A stretch of DNA of 9,937 nucleotides from Halobacteriales archaeon SW_9_67_24. GTDB taxonomy: Archaea; Halobacteriota; Halobacteria; Halobacteriales; Halococcaceae. Under the pieces are notes generated by a model. That model was given only the letters and a program-made list of their open reading frames with translations. It was not told the origin of the DNA and searched no databases. Position 1 is the stretch's first letter. Each line of letters begins with the position of its first letter. The stretch spans positions 1 through 9,937 of the forward strand of contig PXSV01000123.1 in the NCBI GenBank assembly GCA_003022685.1, in the 5' to 3' direction. Shown here in pieces: positions 1-6,401 of this stretch. A program made the translations under genes and the position numbers.

Positions 1-249
1 GTCGCCACGAACGTCGCCGATGTCGATGGCGAGTTCCTCGCGGCGGTCTACTGGCCGACGACTGCCATCGCCGACGACGACGAGTCGTTCATCGTTCGGC
101 GCGAGGTGGCGGCCGGCGACCGCGTCGAGTGGTCGAAGACCGTCAGCACCGGCGCGACCGGCGGTGGCGAGGACGGCACCGTGATGGCACGCGTCGACGG
201 CGTCGTTACGGGCGAGGCGAGCGTCGCCGTCCCCCGGACGACGGTCTGA
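1..249 (+). CDS. C-terminal end of an unrecognised acidic protein (5' partial)
   Basis: The frame is open from the first base of the window to a TGA at 247-249, giving 82 residues that begin VATNVADVDGEF. Third codon positions are strongly G/C, as in the confident genes here, which supports real coding in this frame. The fragment alternates hydrophobic and acidic residues with short Gly/Asp turns (TGATGGGEDGT near residue 50). This looks like a beta-rich domain, possibly the end of a beta-sandwich or secreted protein, but that is only an impression. There is no transmembrane segment or catalytic motif in the visible part, and I do not recognise a family. It lies 60 bases upstream of the amidase-family gene on the same strand, but that gene has its own TATA-like box, so a shared operon is not indicated. 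Confidence 0.6.
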   Translation, partial: VATNVADVDGEFLAAVYWPTTAIADDDESFIVRREVAAGDRVEWSKTVSTGATGGGEDGTVMARVDGVVTGEASVAVPRTTV

Positions 250-275
250 CCGACGTATCCGCAACCGCCCTGCAA

Positions 276-282
276 CTTTATC
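276..282 (+). promoter_or_regulatory. TATA-like box upstream of the amidase-family gene
   Basis: The sequence CTTTATC lies about 30 bases before the ATG at 310. This spacing would place transcription start at or within a few bases of the start codon, which fits the leaderless transcripts common in haloarchaea. No Shine-Dalgarno-like sequence precedes the ATG. The call rests on sequence and spacing only. Confidence 0.4.
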
Positions 283-309
283 GGCGTTCGCCGCGTCAAC
301 TGTGACCCC

Positions 310-1278
310 ATGTCACACAACGAGCGCGAGTACACGGTTGACCACCAACTGAGTGATCGCGACGAGAACATCCACAGCGCGTGGAACAACAGCCTCGACC
401 CAGTTCTGTCCGTCGAATCTGGCGACGTCGTCCGGTTCGAGTGCCGCGACGCGGTCGATGGCCAGATCGACATCGAGACCACCGTTGAGGACGTTCCGGA
501 CGTGAGCTTCGATCCCGTCCACCCGCTCACGGGGCCGATGGCGGTCGAGGGCGCGGAGCCTGGCGACGTCCTCGAAGTCGAACTCCTCGATTGCCAGCAC
601 AAGGGCTGAGGGTACAACGTCTTCTTCCCCGGCGAGATGGGGCTCGGCCTGCTGCCCGAGGGCTTCGAGGAGCCGGGCCTCCACATCTGGGATCTGGAGG
701 GCGACATCGGCCAGTTCGTGAACGGCATCGAGGTCCCGCTCGACCCGTTCCCGGGCACCATCGGGGTCGCGCCACGCGAGGACGGCACACACGACACGCT
801 CCCGCCGCGCGACGTCGGCGGGAACATGGACGTCAAACACCTCACGGCGGGCTCGACGCTGTACTTGCCCGTAGAGGTCGCGGGCGGGCTGTTCTCGACC
901 GGCGACTGCCACGCGGCCCAGGGCGACGGCGAAGTCTGCGTGACGGGGATCGAGGCTCCCATGTTCGTGACCGCGCGGTTCGACGTGCGCTCGGACATGG
1001 AAATCGAACAACCCCGGTTCCGGACCGGCGGTCCGTTCACGCCCACTGGTGTCGATGAACCGATGTACGGGACCACGGGGATCAGCGACGACCTCATGAC
1101 GGCGACGGAGAAGGCGGTGCACCACATGATCGACCACCTCCACGACGAGCGCGGGCTAACCCGGGCGGAGGCGTACATCCTCTGTTCGGCCGCGGTCGAT
1201 CTCAAGATCAGCGAGGTCGTCGACGCACCCAACTGGACCGTCTCGGGGTACCTCTCCGAGAGCATCTTTCCGGAGTGA
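310..1278 (+). pseudogene. Formamidase/acetamidase family gene interrupted by one in-frame TGA
   Basis: Read through the TGA at 607-609, this is a 322-residue protein of the FmdA/AmdA family, enzymes that hydrolyse formamide or short aliphatic amides to ammonia and the carboxylate in the cytoplasm. The family signatures are collinear on both sides of the stop: HPLTGPMAVEGAEPGDVLEV (71-90) before it, then PRDVGGNMD (166-174) and GDCHAAQGDGEVCVTGIE (198-215) after it. The stop is codon 100, in the context HKG-stop-GYN. From memory of the family this position is Trp in a K-G-W-G motif, so a single TGG to TGA change explains it. No frameshift is needed, and the 222 codons downstream are intact with normal codon use. 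This suggests either a very recent nonsense mutation or a base error. I know of no UGA recoding in haloarchaea. As written, the gene would give only a 99-residue fragment lacking the GDCHAAQGDGE motif. The distal part could be re-initiated at the ATG at 637, but that product would lack the N-terminal domain. Confidence 0.85.
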
Positions 1279-1281
1279 TCG

Positions 1282-2247
1282 TCACTGGCGGCTCCCGTTC
1301 GACGACGGATCACTATTGTCGTCGGGCGGTTCTCCAGTCGGGCGGACCAGGCGATCGGCATCCGGATCCGCCCTCCACTCGTCGAGTTCCTTCGGATCGA
1401 GGTGGACGAACACGTCGTCGACCCGGTCGAGCGCGCGGATCGACTCGACGACCGCGCTCTCGATCGCGTGGGCCTCTCGGAGAGTTCGATCGCCCTCGAC
1501 CTCGATGTGGAGGCTGACGTCGATCTCGGGGCCGACGTAGTGGGCGATAACGTCGTGTGCGCCCTCGACGTCTGGATGGACGAGCGCGCGCCGGAGGATC
1601 CGGGCTTGGAACGCCTCGGAGGGTGCGCCGCCGACGAGATACGGCAGGTTGTCCCGGACCACCTCGACGCCCGCGTAGAGAATGCCCATCGAGACGATCG
1701 CGGCCGCGACCGGGTCGAGGATCGGGTAGCCGAGCCGCGCGCCGAGCACGCCACAGAGCGCTGCGCCCGCGGTCAGCACGTCGTTGCGGTTGTCGAGCGC
1801 GGTCGCAGTGAGTGCGGGCGAGTCGTGGGTCCGGCCGGCAGCGAGACAGTACCGATACAGCCCGAACTTGCCGATCGCTGCACCGCCGAGCACCACGACC
1901 GCGATCGGGCTGTCGGTGGCGGTCACGTTCCCCGCGGTGATCGCGGTGATCGAGCGCCACAGAACCGTGCTGCCAGTGAGAAAGACCGCGAGCGCGATCG
2001 CCAGCGCGACGAACGGCTCGATCCGTTCGTGGCCGTGTGGATGGTCGCTGTCGGGCGGCTGGGTCGTGAGGTAGAGTCCGCCGAGCACGACCGTGGCGTA
2101 GCCCGCGTCCACGAGGCTGTTCGCGGCCTCCGAGCCAACCGCGAGACTCCCGGTGGCGACCCACGCCCCACCCTTGGCCACGAGAAGCACGACGTTCGCG
2201 GCGAGCACGAGTAGCCCGACCCGCCGGACCGCGGCCGCGCGACTCAT
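1282..2247 (-). CDS. Cation diffusion facilitator (CDF) family metal/proton antiporter
   Basis: This membrane exporter probably moves a divalent metal (Zn, Mn, Fe or Co; which one cannot be read from sequence) out of the cytoplasm in exchange for protons. It is 321 residues from the chosen ATG at 2247. Six hydrophobic segments lie near residues 10-30, 45-62, 77-100, 112-133, 157-174 and 178-197. The metal-site pairs expected in helices 2 and 5 are visible as NSLVD (N43, D47) and DNRND (D152, D156). The loop motif HPHGHERIEP (69-78) is typical of the family. A cytoplasmic C-terminal domain of about 100 residues (HDVIAHYV, IDVSLHIEVEG, VFVHLDP) matches the CDF dimerisation domain. In-frame ATGs at 2274 and 2295 would add 9 or 16 residues. 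I chose 2247 because MSRAAAVRRVGLLV matches how relatives begin and the extension has weaker third-position G/C bias. It follows the HIT gene on the same strand, 64 bases after its stop (16 if 2295 is used), so cotranscription is likely. Confidence 0.9.
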   Translation of the reverse strand: MSRAAAVRRVGLLVLAANVVLLVAKGGAWVATGSLAVGSEAANSLVDAGYATVVLGGLYLTTQPPDSDHPHGHERIEPFVALAIALAVFLTGSTVLWRSITAITAGNVTATDSPIAVVVLGGAAIGKFGLYRYCLAAGRTHDSPALTATALDNRNDVLTAGAALCGVLGARLGYPILDPVAAAIVSMGILYAGVEVVRDNLPYLVGGAPSEAFQARILRRALVHPDVEGAHDVIAHYVGPEIDVSLHIEVEGDRTLREAHAIESAVVESIRALDRVDDVFVHLDPKELDEWRADPDADRLVRPTGEPPDDNSDPSSNGSRQ

Positions 2248-2311
2248 CGTCGATTGTTGGCGAGCGGACGGCATAGACGCTTCGACACCCTGCATGCGGG
2301 CGGCTGCGGAC

Positions 2312-2842
2312 TCACTCGACCACGATCGCCTCGTCGGAACCGGGGTCGCGGACGGCCTCCTGACCGGCGAACGCGTCGTGGAGGTGGTCGTAGGTGTCCT
2401 CGATCGCCTCGACGATCACCTTCGTGTCGCCCACCACCGGCATGAAGTTGGTGTCACCCTCCCAGCGAGGGACGACGTGGGTGTGGAGGTGATCGCCGAT
2501 CGAGCCGCCCGCCGAATCACCGAGGTTCATCCCGGTGTTCGCTCCGTCGGGACCGAGGCCGTCGTCGATCGCGTCGAGGGTGCGCTGGACGAGCCGGGAG
2601 TGATCGAGGAGTTCCTCGTCGTCGAGATCGGTGTACGAACCGGTGTGGCGGTAGGGGATCACCATCGCGTGGCCTGGGTTGTACGGCGCGTTGTTCAGGA
2701 GGCAGAAGGCGTGATCGCTCCGGGCCACGATCCGGGATTCCCGATCCGCGTCGCGCTCGGGAAGCTCACAGAACGCACACCCATCCGAGTCGCCGTCGCG
2801 CTCGACCCACTTGATGCGCCACGGGGCGAACACCTGATCCAT
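2312..2842 (-). CDS. HIT-family (histidine triad) nucleotide hydrolase/transferase
   Basis: This is a 176-residue soluble cytoplasmic protein. The HIT signature HLHTHVV is at residues 118-124; the middle histidine (H120) is the expected nucleophile attacking the alpha phosphate of a dinucleoside polyphosphate or nucleotide conjugate. Upstream are NNAPYNPGHAMVIPYRH (50-66) and the MNLGDSAGGSIGDH loop (105-118), in the usual HIT order. The N-terminal CAFC (C22-C25) is the zinc-binding pair often seen in this subgroup, with histidines downstream as possible partners. Overall it resembles prokaryotic Ap4A-phosphorylase-like HIT proteins, but the substrate cannot be fixed from sequence. The C-terminal 25 residues are acidic and unmatched. 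Transcription runs leftward into the CDF transporter gene. I know of no functional link between the two, so the pairing may be only an operon of convenience. Confidence 0.92.
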   Translation of the reverse strand: MDQVFAPWRIKWVERDGDSDGCAFCELPERDADRESRIVARSDHAFCLLNNAPYNPGHAMVIPYRHTGSYTDLDDEELLDHSRLVQRTLDAIDDGLGPDGANTGMNLGDSAGGSIGDHLHTHVVPRWEGDTNFMPVVGDTKVIVEAIEDTYDHLHDAFAGQEAVRDPGSDEAIVVE

Positions 2843-2864
2843 GTGGGGAGTGGGCGGCGGCGCG

Positions 2865-2871
2865 GTTAGAG
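2865..2871 (-). promoter_or_regulatory. Weak TATA-like box close to the HIT gene start
   Basis: On the minus strand TCTAACC lies about 25 bases before the ATG at 2842, which would suit a leaderless transcript. It is a poorer match than the box at 2908-2920 and may not be used. Confidence 0.2.
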
Positions 2872-2907
2872 GCTTTCCGGATGTATCGACCGGGAGCCGG
2901 GGTCACG

Positions 2908-2920
2908 TATAAAACTTTCG
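2908..2920 (-). promoter_or_regulatory. Strong BRE plus TATA box, probably for the HIT gene
   Basis: Read on the minus strand this is CGAAAGTTTTATA: a purine-rich TFB-recognition element directly followed by a near-consensus archaeal TATA box. Transcription would start near 2884, leaving a leader of about 42 bases before the HIT start at 2842. On the plus strand the same bases read TATAAAA, so the box could also work rightward. However, the plus-strand flank GTCACG is a poor BRE, which is why I orient it to the minus strand. Confidence 0.5.
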
Positions 2921-3054
2921 GCCGTTCTCGACTGTTTCGCCGGGAATGAACGATTGGACAGTAGCTGGCAGATTCCGTTTTTCAGGCCCGTTTCGGGCAT
3001 ATCAGCCGCTGTTGGTCGTTGAATCGTCGGAATTGGAGTCAACGGAATCGGTGG

Positions 3055-3060
3055 TTTATG
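3055..3060 (+). promoter_or_regulatory. TATA-like box upstream of the small zinc-ribbon gene
   Basis: TTTATG lies about 28 bases before the ATG at 3086, the spacing expected for a transcript beginning at or next to the start codon. No ribosome binding site is visible, which agrees with a leaderless mRNA. Confidence 0.4.
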
Positions 3061-3085
3061 ATGGTCTCTCCCTGAGGTTCTGTCG

Positions 3086-3286
3086 ATGTCAACCCGCACC
3101 GATGCTGCCGACGGCGTCAGCGAATCCTGCGACGTCTGCGAGCGCGACACGACACACAGCGTCTCGATTGAGCTTCGAACCGAGAGCGGCAAGGCGGAGA
3201 ACGCGGAGTTCTCGCGTGAACCCTATCGGGTCAGCGAATGCATGATCTGCGGCGGCGAGACGGCACTACGGATGAACAACGCGTAA
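3086..3286 (+). CDS. Small putative zinc beta-ribbon protein (DUF7835-like)
   Basis: This 66-residue acidic protein has two CxxC pairs, CDVC (C15, C18) and CMIC (C52, C55), separated by 33 residues, a four-cysteine layout suited to one zinc ion in a beta-ribbon fold. The segment between them (RTESGKAENAEFSREPYRVS, 31-50) and the end LRMNNA resemble a family of small haloarchaeal proteins that I recall as DUF7835; I have not been able to verify that name here. It has no transmembrane segment or signal peptide and its function is unknown. A role in binding nucleic acid or protein is possible but not shown. The start at 3086 is supported by the TATA-like box at the right distance and by first-position agreement with the family as I recall it. 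It is divergent from the HIT gene and is followed by 145 bases before hemC. Confidence 0.85.
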   Translation: MSTRTDAADGVSESCDVCERDTTHSVSIELRTESGKAENAEFSREPYRVSECMICGGETALRMNNA

Positions 3287-3404
3287 TCGGGTCTTCTCCG
3301 CGACACCGCCCGCCCGAACAGCCTGTGGCTCGTCGTTAGTCGTCGGTCGGTGGTCGTCCACCACACACGGCACCGAGCGGCGACCGCGCTCCTCTCGAAG
3401 GTGG

Positions 3405-3410
3405 TTTGAA
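3405..3410 (+). promoter_or_regulatory. Weak TATA-like element upstream of hemC
   Basis: TTTGAA lies about 25 bases before the hemC ATG at 3432. The match to an archaeal TATA box is poor, but the position is right for a leaderless transcript and no better candidate is present in the 145-base gap. It would serve the whole hemC-cobA-hemD operon. Confidence 0.25.
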
Positions 3411-3431
3411 GCTCGGTTCCCGAGTTGGGGT

Positions 3432-4559
3432 ATGAACGCGCGCGACGGGACCGTTCGCGTGGCGACGCGGGGCTCCGATCTCGCCCGTCGCCAGGCGGCG
3501 ACGGTGAAAGAACGCCTCGAAGCCCGCCGCCACACGGTCGAGCTGGTCGAGATCGAGACGAAAGGCGACCAGCTCCGCGACGAACTCATCCACCGACTCG
3601 GGAAGACCGGTGCGTTCGTCCGCGCGCTCGACGAGCGGGTGCTCGACGGCGACTGCGACGCCGCGGCCCACTCGATGAAGGACGTTCCGACCGAAAGCCC
3701 CGACGACCTCGTGATCGCGGGCGTCCCCCAGCGTGCCACGCCTGGCGATCTGCTCGTCACGCCGGACGGAGCGACGCTCGACGATCTTCCCGAAGGGAGC
3801 GTCGTCGGCACGTCGAGCCTCCGGCGGAAGGCCGAACTACTCGCAGTGCGGCCCGATCTCGACGTCCGGCCGCTCCGTGGAAACGTCGACACGAGGATCG
3901 AAAAGCTGCTCGCGCCGCACCGCCAGCGCGAACACGAGCGGCGGATGGAGGCCGCAGAAGCGGACGAAGAAGGAGACGAAAGCAACGAGAGTTCGGACGA
4001 CTTGCCGGAGTACGAGCGCACGCCGCAGGAGTGGTTCGACGACCTGAACGAGAGCGAGCGCCGATCGCTCGAACGCGAGGTCGAGACCGAATTCGACGCC
4101 ATCGTGCTCGCAGCGGCGGGACTGGAGCGTTCGGGTCTCGCTCGCCACGTTCCGACCGATGAGCTCGCAACCGACGAGTTCGTTCCAGCGCCTGGCCAGG
4201 GCGCACTCGCGGTCACGGCCCAGGACGGCAAACTCGCGGCAACGCTGAACGAGGTGCTCGATCACCCCCGGACGCGGGTCGAGACCACCGTCGAACGAGT
4301 CGTACTGGAGGAACTCGGCGGCGGATGTGTCGCGCCGATGGGCGCACACGCGGTGATCCAGGGGGAGTACGTCCGGGTCGCCGTCCGCGTGCTGAGTCGG
4401 GACGGCACCGAGGAGGTGGCCGCGACGCGCGATCTCCCGATCGAGCGCCACCCGGCCGCAGCGCGCGACCTCGCCGCCGACCTCGCCGACCGGGGGGCGG
4501 CCGACCTGATCGACGAGGCCCGGGCGGACGAGGAACGGGAGGCGAAACGCGCGGAATGA
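3432..4559 (+). CDS. hemC: Hydroxymethylbilane synthase (porphobilinogen deaminase)
   Basis: The enzyme joins four porphobilinogen molecules into hydroxymethylbilane, the linear precursor closed by HemD. It is 375 residues; bacterial enzymes are about 310. Visible family motifs are the N-terminal RVATRGSDLARRQA (9-22), HSMKDVP (80-86) with the catalytic aspartate D84, GTSSLRR (126-132), LRGNVDTR (148-155), DAIVLAAAGLERSG (222-235), PAPGQGALAV (252-261) and GGGCVAPMGAH (296-306). C299 is the cysteine that carries the dipyrromethane cofactor. The extra length is mostly one insertion at about residues 161-219, rich in Glu, Asp, Ser and Arg, placed between RIEKL and FDAIV, where bacterial proteins have only a few residues. 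I recall similar insertions in other haloarchaeal HemC proteins, so it is probably a lineage feature. The stop overlaps the next start as ATGA (4556-4559), indicating an operon with translational coupling. Confidence 0.97.
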   Translation: MNARDGTVRVATRGSDLARRQAATVKERLEARRHTVELVEIETKGDQLRDELIHRLGKTGAFVRALDERVLDGDCDAAAHSMKDVPTESPDDLVIAGVPQRATPGDLLVTPDGATLDDLPEGSVVGTSSLRRKAELLAVRPDLDVRPLRGNVDTRIEKLLAPHRQREHERRMEAAEADEEGDESNESSDDLPEYERTPQEWFDDLNESERRSLEREVETEFDAIVLAAAGLERSGLARHVPTDELATDEFVPAPGQGALAVTAQDGKLAATLNEVLDHPRTRVETTVERVVLEELGGGCVAPMGAHAVIQGEYVRVAVRVLSRDGTEEVAATRDLPIERHPAAARDLAADLADRGAADLIDEARADEEREAKRAE

Positions 4560-5353
4560 CCGATTCAGACGCCGAGACCACGGCCGAAGCGTCCGACGAA
4601 GCCGACTCGAACGGCGTGGTCCACCTCGTGGGAAGCGGCCCCGGCGATCCCGAGCTCCTGACGCTGAAGGCCCGCCGACTCATCGACGAGGCCGACGTCG
4701 TGCTCCACGACAAGCTCCCCGGCCCCGAGATCATCGAGACCATCCCCGACGGGAAGCGCGAGGACGTCGGCAAGCGTGCGGGTGGCGAGCGCACCAGCCA
4801 GGCATACACCAACGAGCGCCTCGTCGAACTCGCGCGCTCGGGGAAGCAAGTGGTTCGGCTGAAAGGCGGCGATCCGTTCGTGTTCGGCCGCGGGGGCGAG
4901 GAGGCGGCGTATCTCGCCGAGCACGGCGTCGATTTCCGGGTAGTGCCTGGCGTGACCTCGGCGCTCGCCGGGCCCGCGCTCGCGGGCATCCCCGCAACTC
5001 ACCGCGAGCACGCCTCGTCGGTGTCGGTCGTGACCGGCCACGAGGACCCCACGAAGGACGAATCGGCGGTCGACTGGGACGCGCTCGCCGCCACCCAAGG
5101 CACGATCGTGGTGCTGATGGGCGTCGGCAAGCTCCCCGAGTACACACAAGCGCTCCGCGAGGCCGGGATGGACGGTGAAGTGCCGGTCGCGCTGGTCGAG
5201 CGCGCGAGCCGACCCGACGAGCGGGTCGTGGCCGGCACGGTCGAAACGATCACCCGAGTTGCTGACCGCGAGAACGTCGAACCGCCCGCCGTCACCGTGA
5301 TCGGCGACGTGGCCGGCGAGCGCGATCGGGTGCGGGAGTTCCTCCGGCGATGA
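4556..5353 (+). CDS. cobA: Uroporphyrinogen-III C-methyltransferase (SUMT)
   Basis: This enzyme uses S-adenosylmethionine to methylate uroporphyrinogen III at C2 and C7, giving precorrin-2, the branch compound for siroheme, cobalamin and the archaeal siroheme-dependent heme route. It is 265 residues and a stand-alone methyltransferase, with no CysG-type dehydrogenase/ferrochelatase domain. Motifs seen: HLVGSGPGDPELLTLKA (23-39), the N-terminal SAM-binding loop; VVRLKGGDPFVFGRGGEEA (99-117); VVPGVTSALAGPALAGIP (129-146) followed by THRE (148-151); and VVTGHE (158-163). The frame is open upstream to 4325, but the ATG at 4556 is chosen because it overlaps the hemC stop as ATGA and leaves about 20 acidic residues before the conserved core. 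Its own stop overlaps the hemD start in the same way. Confidence 0.96.
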   Translation: MTDSDAETTAEASDEADSNGVVHLVGSGPGDPELLTLKARRLIDEADVVLHDKLPGPEIIETIPDGKREDVGKRAGGERTSQAYTNERLVELARSGKQVVRLKGGDPFVFGRGGEEAAYLAEHGVDFRVVPGVTSALAGPALAGIPATHREHASSVSVVTGHEDPTKDESAVDWDALAATQGTIVVLMGVGKLPEYTQALREAGMDGEVPVALVERASRPDERVVAGTVETITRVADRENVEPPAVTVIGDVAGERDRVREFLRR

Positions 5354-6072
5354 CGCGCGTCGCGGTGTTCCGGCCAGCCGACGAGCGCATCGAGCGCGCG
5401 AGCCAACTGCTCGAATCGCTCGGCGTCGAACCGGTGGCGGACCCGATGCTCGCGATCGAACGTACGGGGGCCGTGCCGCGATCGGACGCCGAGTACACGA
5501 TCCTGACGAGCAAGACCGGCGTCGAGATCGTCGCCGACGCCGGATGGAAACCTGGGGGCGAGCTCTGTGCGATCGGCACCGCGACCGCCGACGCGCTCCA
5601 AGCGGCGGGCTACCGGGTCGACCGAGTGCCGGCGGAGTTCTCCTCGGCGGGCCTCGTGACCAACCTCGCAAGCGAGGTTTCCGGCATGCGATGCGAGGTC
5701 GCGAGGAGCGATCACGGCTCGGCGGTGCTCACCGACGGGCTCGCCGAGCACGGTGCGTACGTCCGCGAAACGATCCTCTACGAGCTCGCCCGCCCGCCGG
5801 ACGCGGGTCAGTCGGCCGAACTCGCCGCCGACGGCGACCTCGGGGCCGCCCTGTTCACCTCCTCGCTCACGGTCGAGTACTTCCTCGACGCGGCCGCCGA
5901 TCGTGGAATTCGTGAGGCGGCGATCGCCGGATTGGGAAGTGCGGTCGTCGGGGCAATCGGCGAGCCGACCCGGTTGACCGCGGAAGCCGCGGGGGTTGAC
6001 GTCGACGTCGTGCCCCCGGAGGCGTCGTTCGAGGCCCTGGCCCGTGAGACGGTCGAGCGAGTCACAAGTTAG
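5350..6072 (+). CDS. hemD: Uroporphyrinogen-III synthase
   Basis: It closes hydroxymethylbilane with inversion of ring D to give uroporphyrinogen III, the substrate of the CobA protein encoded just upstream. It is 240 residues, close to the usual size. The family is poorly conserved, but the two-lobe pattern is visible: VAVFRPADER at the N-terminus, ILTSKTGVE (51-59), CAIGTATADALQAAGYRVDR (73-92), then AALFTSSLTVEYFLD (166-180) and a final VDVDVVPPEASFEAL (216-230) near the C-terminus. The position directly after hemC and cobA, with an ATGA overlap at 5350-5353, strongly supports the call. No T-rich terminator follows the stop. Confidence 0.93.
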   Translation: MTRVAVFRPADERIERASQLLESLGVEPVADPMLAIERTGAVPRSDAEYTILTSKTGVEIVADAGWKPGGELCAIGTATADALQAAGYRVDRVPAEFSSAGLVTNLASEVSGMRCEVARSDHGSAVLTDGLAEHGAYVRETILYELARPPDAGQSAELAADGDLGAALFTSSLTVEYFLDAAADRGIREAAIAGLGSAVVGAIGEPTRLTAEAAGVDVDVVPPEASFEALARETVERVTS

Positions 6073-6167
6073 TACGGGTCGTCCTTCGGAACTTCGCTGC
6101 CGGCTGCTGGAAGCGTTGGGCGTCGCTTTCGAGTTCTTCCGTCCCCTCTTTCGGTGGAGGAAGCCGC

Positions 6168-6398
6168 TCAATCCTCCTCAACTGAAATCGTCGTCCCGAG
6201 GGTGGTTATCCACCGGCCCTCGTGCGGCGTCACGACCGGAGAAGCCCATGCTTCGATGTCGTCCCCCGTCGCCTCGGCTGGAGAACGGTGCGACCGGCCG
6301 CTCGTCCCTTTGGGGTTGCGAACGTGACCCGGGCGGGAGCGGGCCGATGCCGGGAGCGCTGGAGAACGGTTCCCGGAGCAAACGGCGGCGAACCGCAC
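6168..6398 (-). other. Possible 3' remnant of a lost gene
   Basis: The minus-strand frame is open for 76 codons (one ATG at its upstream end). Its final 30 or so residues (DDIEAWASPVVTPHEGRW, then ITTLGTTISVEED) look like ordinary protein sequence. The upstream half (RSPALPASARSRPGHVRNPK) looks like non-coding GC-rich noise. I do not recognise a family. It begins just 3 bases past the permease stop on the same strand, and no promoter or ribosome binding site is visible. It could be the decayed tail of a gene formerly after the permease, a small real gene, or chance. Confidence 0.2.
6350..6376 (-). terminator. Hairpin downstream of the permease gene
   Basis: CCGGGA (6350-6355) pairs with TCCCGG (6371-6376), with one further G-T and one C-G pair inside and an 11-base loop. 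It lies about 26 bases past the permease stop codon in the direction of transcription. There is no T-tract after it, so it may protect or mark the 3' end of the transporter mRNA rather than terminate transcription, or it may be incidental. Confidence 0.2.
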
Positions 6399-6401
6399 CG
6401 A

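Larger units (their letters stand above)
6073..6401. other. Spacer between hemD and the ABC permease, no convincing gene
   Basis: These 329 bases separate the convergent ends of the hemD operon and the transporter operon. I see no TATA box, RNA gene or T-tract terminator. The minus strand stays open over 6168-6398 and its last third reads like coding sequence (described separately). A 13-base direct repeat GCTGGAGAACGGT occurs at 6277-6289 and 6358-6370. The second copy sits inside a hairpin (6350-6376). Confidence 0.5.

Noticed and set aside
607..609. TGA read as selenocysteine in the amidase-family gene
   Set aside because: The family has Trp here, not Cys. I see no selenocysteine element, and selenocysteine use is not known to me in haloarchaea.
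48..1754. A 568-codon open frame on the minus strand
   Set aside because: It lies antisense to the partial first gene and the amidase-family gene and out of frame with the CDF gene. Its Ser/Arg/Thr-rich translation is typical of a shadow frame in GC-rich DNA.
3057..3076. Possible C and D boxes (ATGATGG, then CTGA) of a guide RNA
   Set aside because: The boxes are only about 10 bases apart, the C box is imperfect and there is no second box pair. The element also overlaps the zinc-ribbon promoter.
2946..3245. 99-codon plus-strand frame starting after the TATAAAA at 2908
   Set aside because: Its second half is a shifted reading of the zinc-ribbon gene, and the first 46 codons show no protein-like pattern or codon bias.
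3349..3362. GGTGG-TCGT-CCACC hairpin after the zinc-ribbon gene, considered as a terminator
   Set aside because: The stem is only 5 base pairs and no T-tract follows. Chance is likely in this GC-rich sequence.
4999..6171. Long minus-strand open frame opposite cobA and hemD
   Set aside because: The translation is Arg/Gly-rich with no family resemblance, while the opposite strand carries two clear enzymes.
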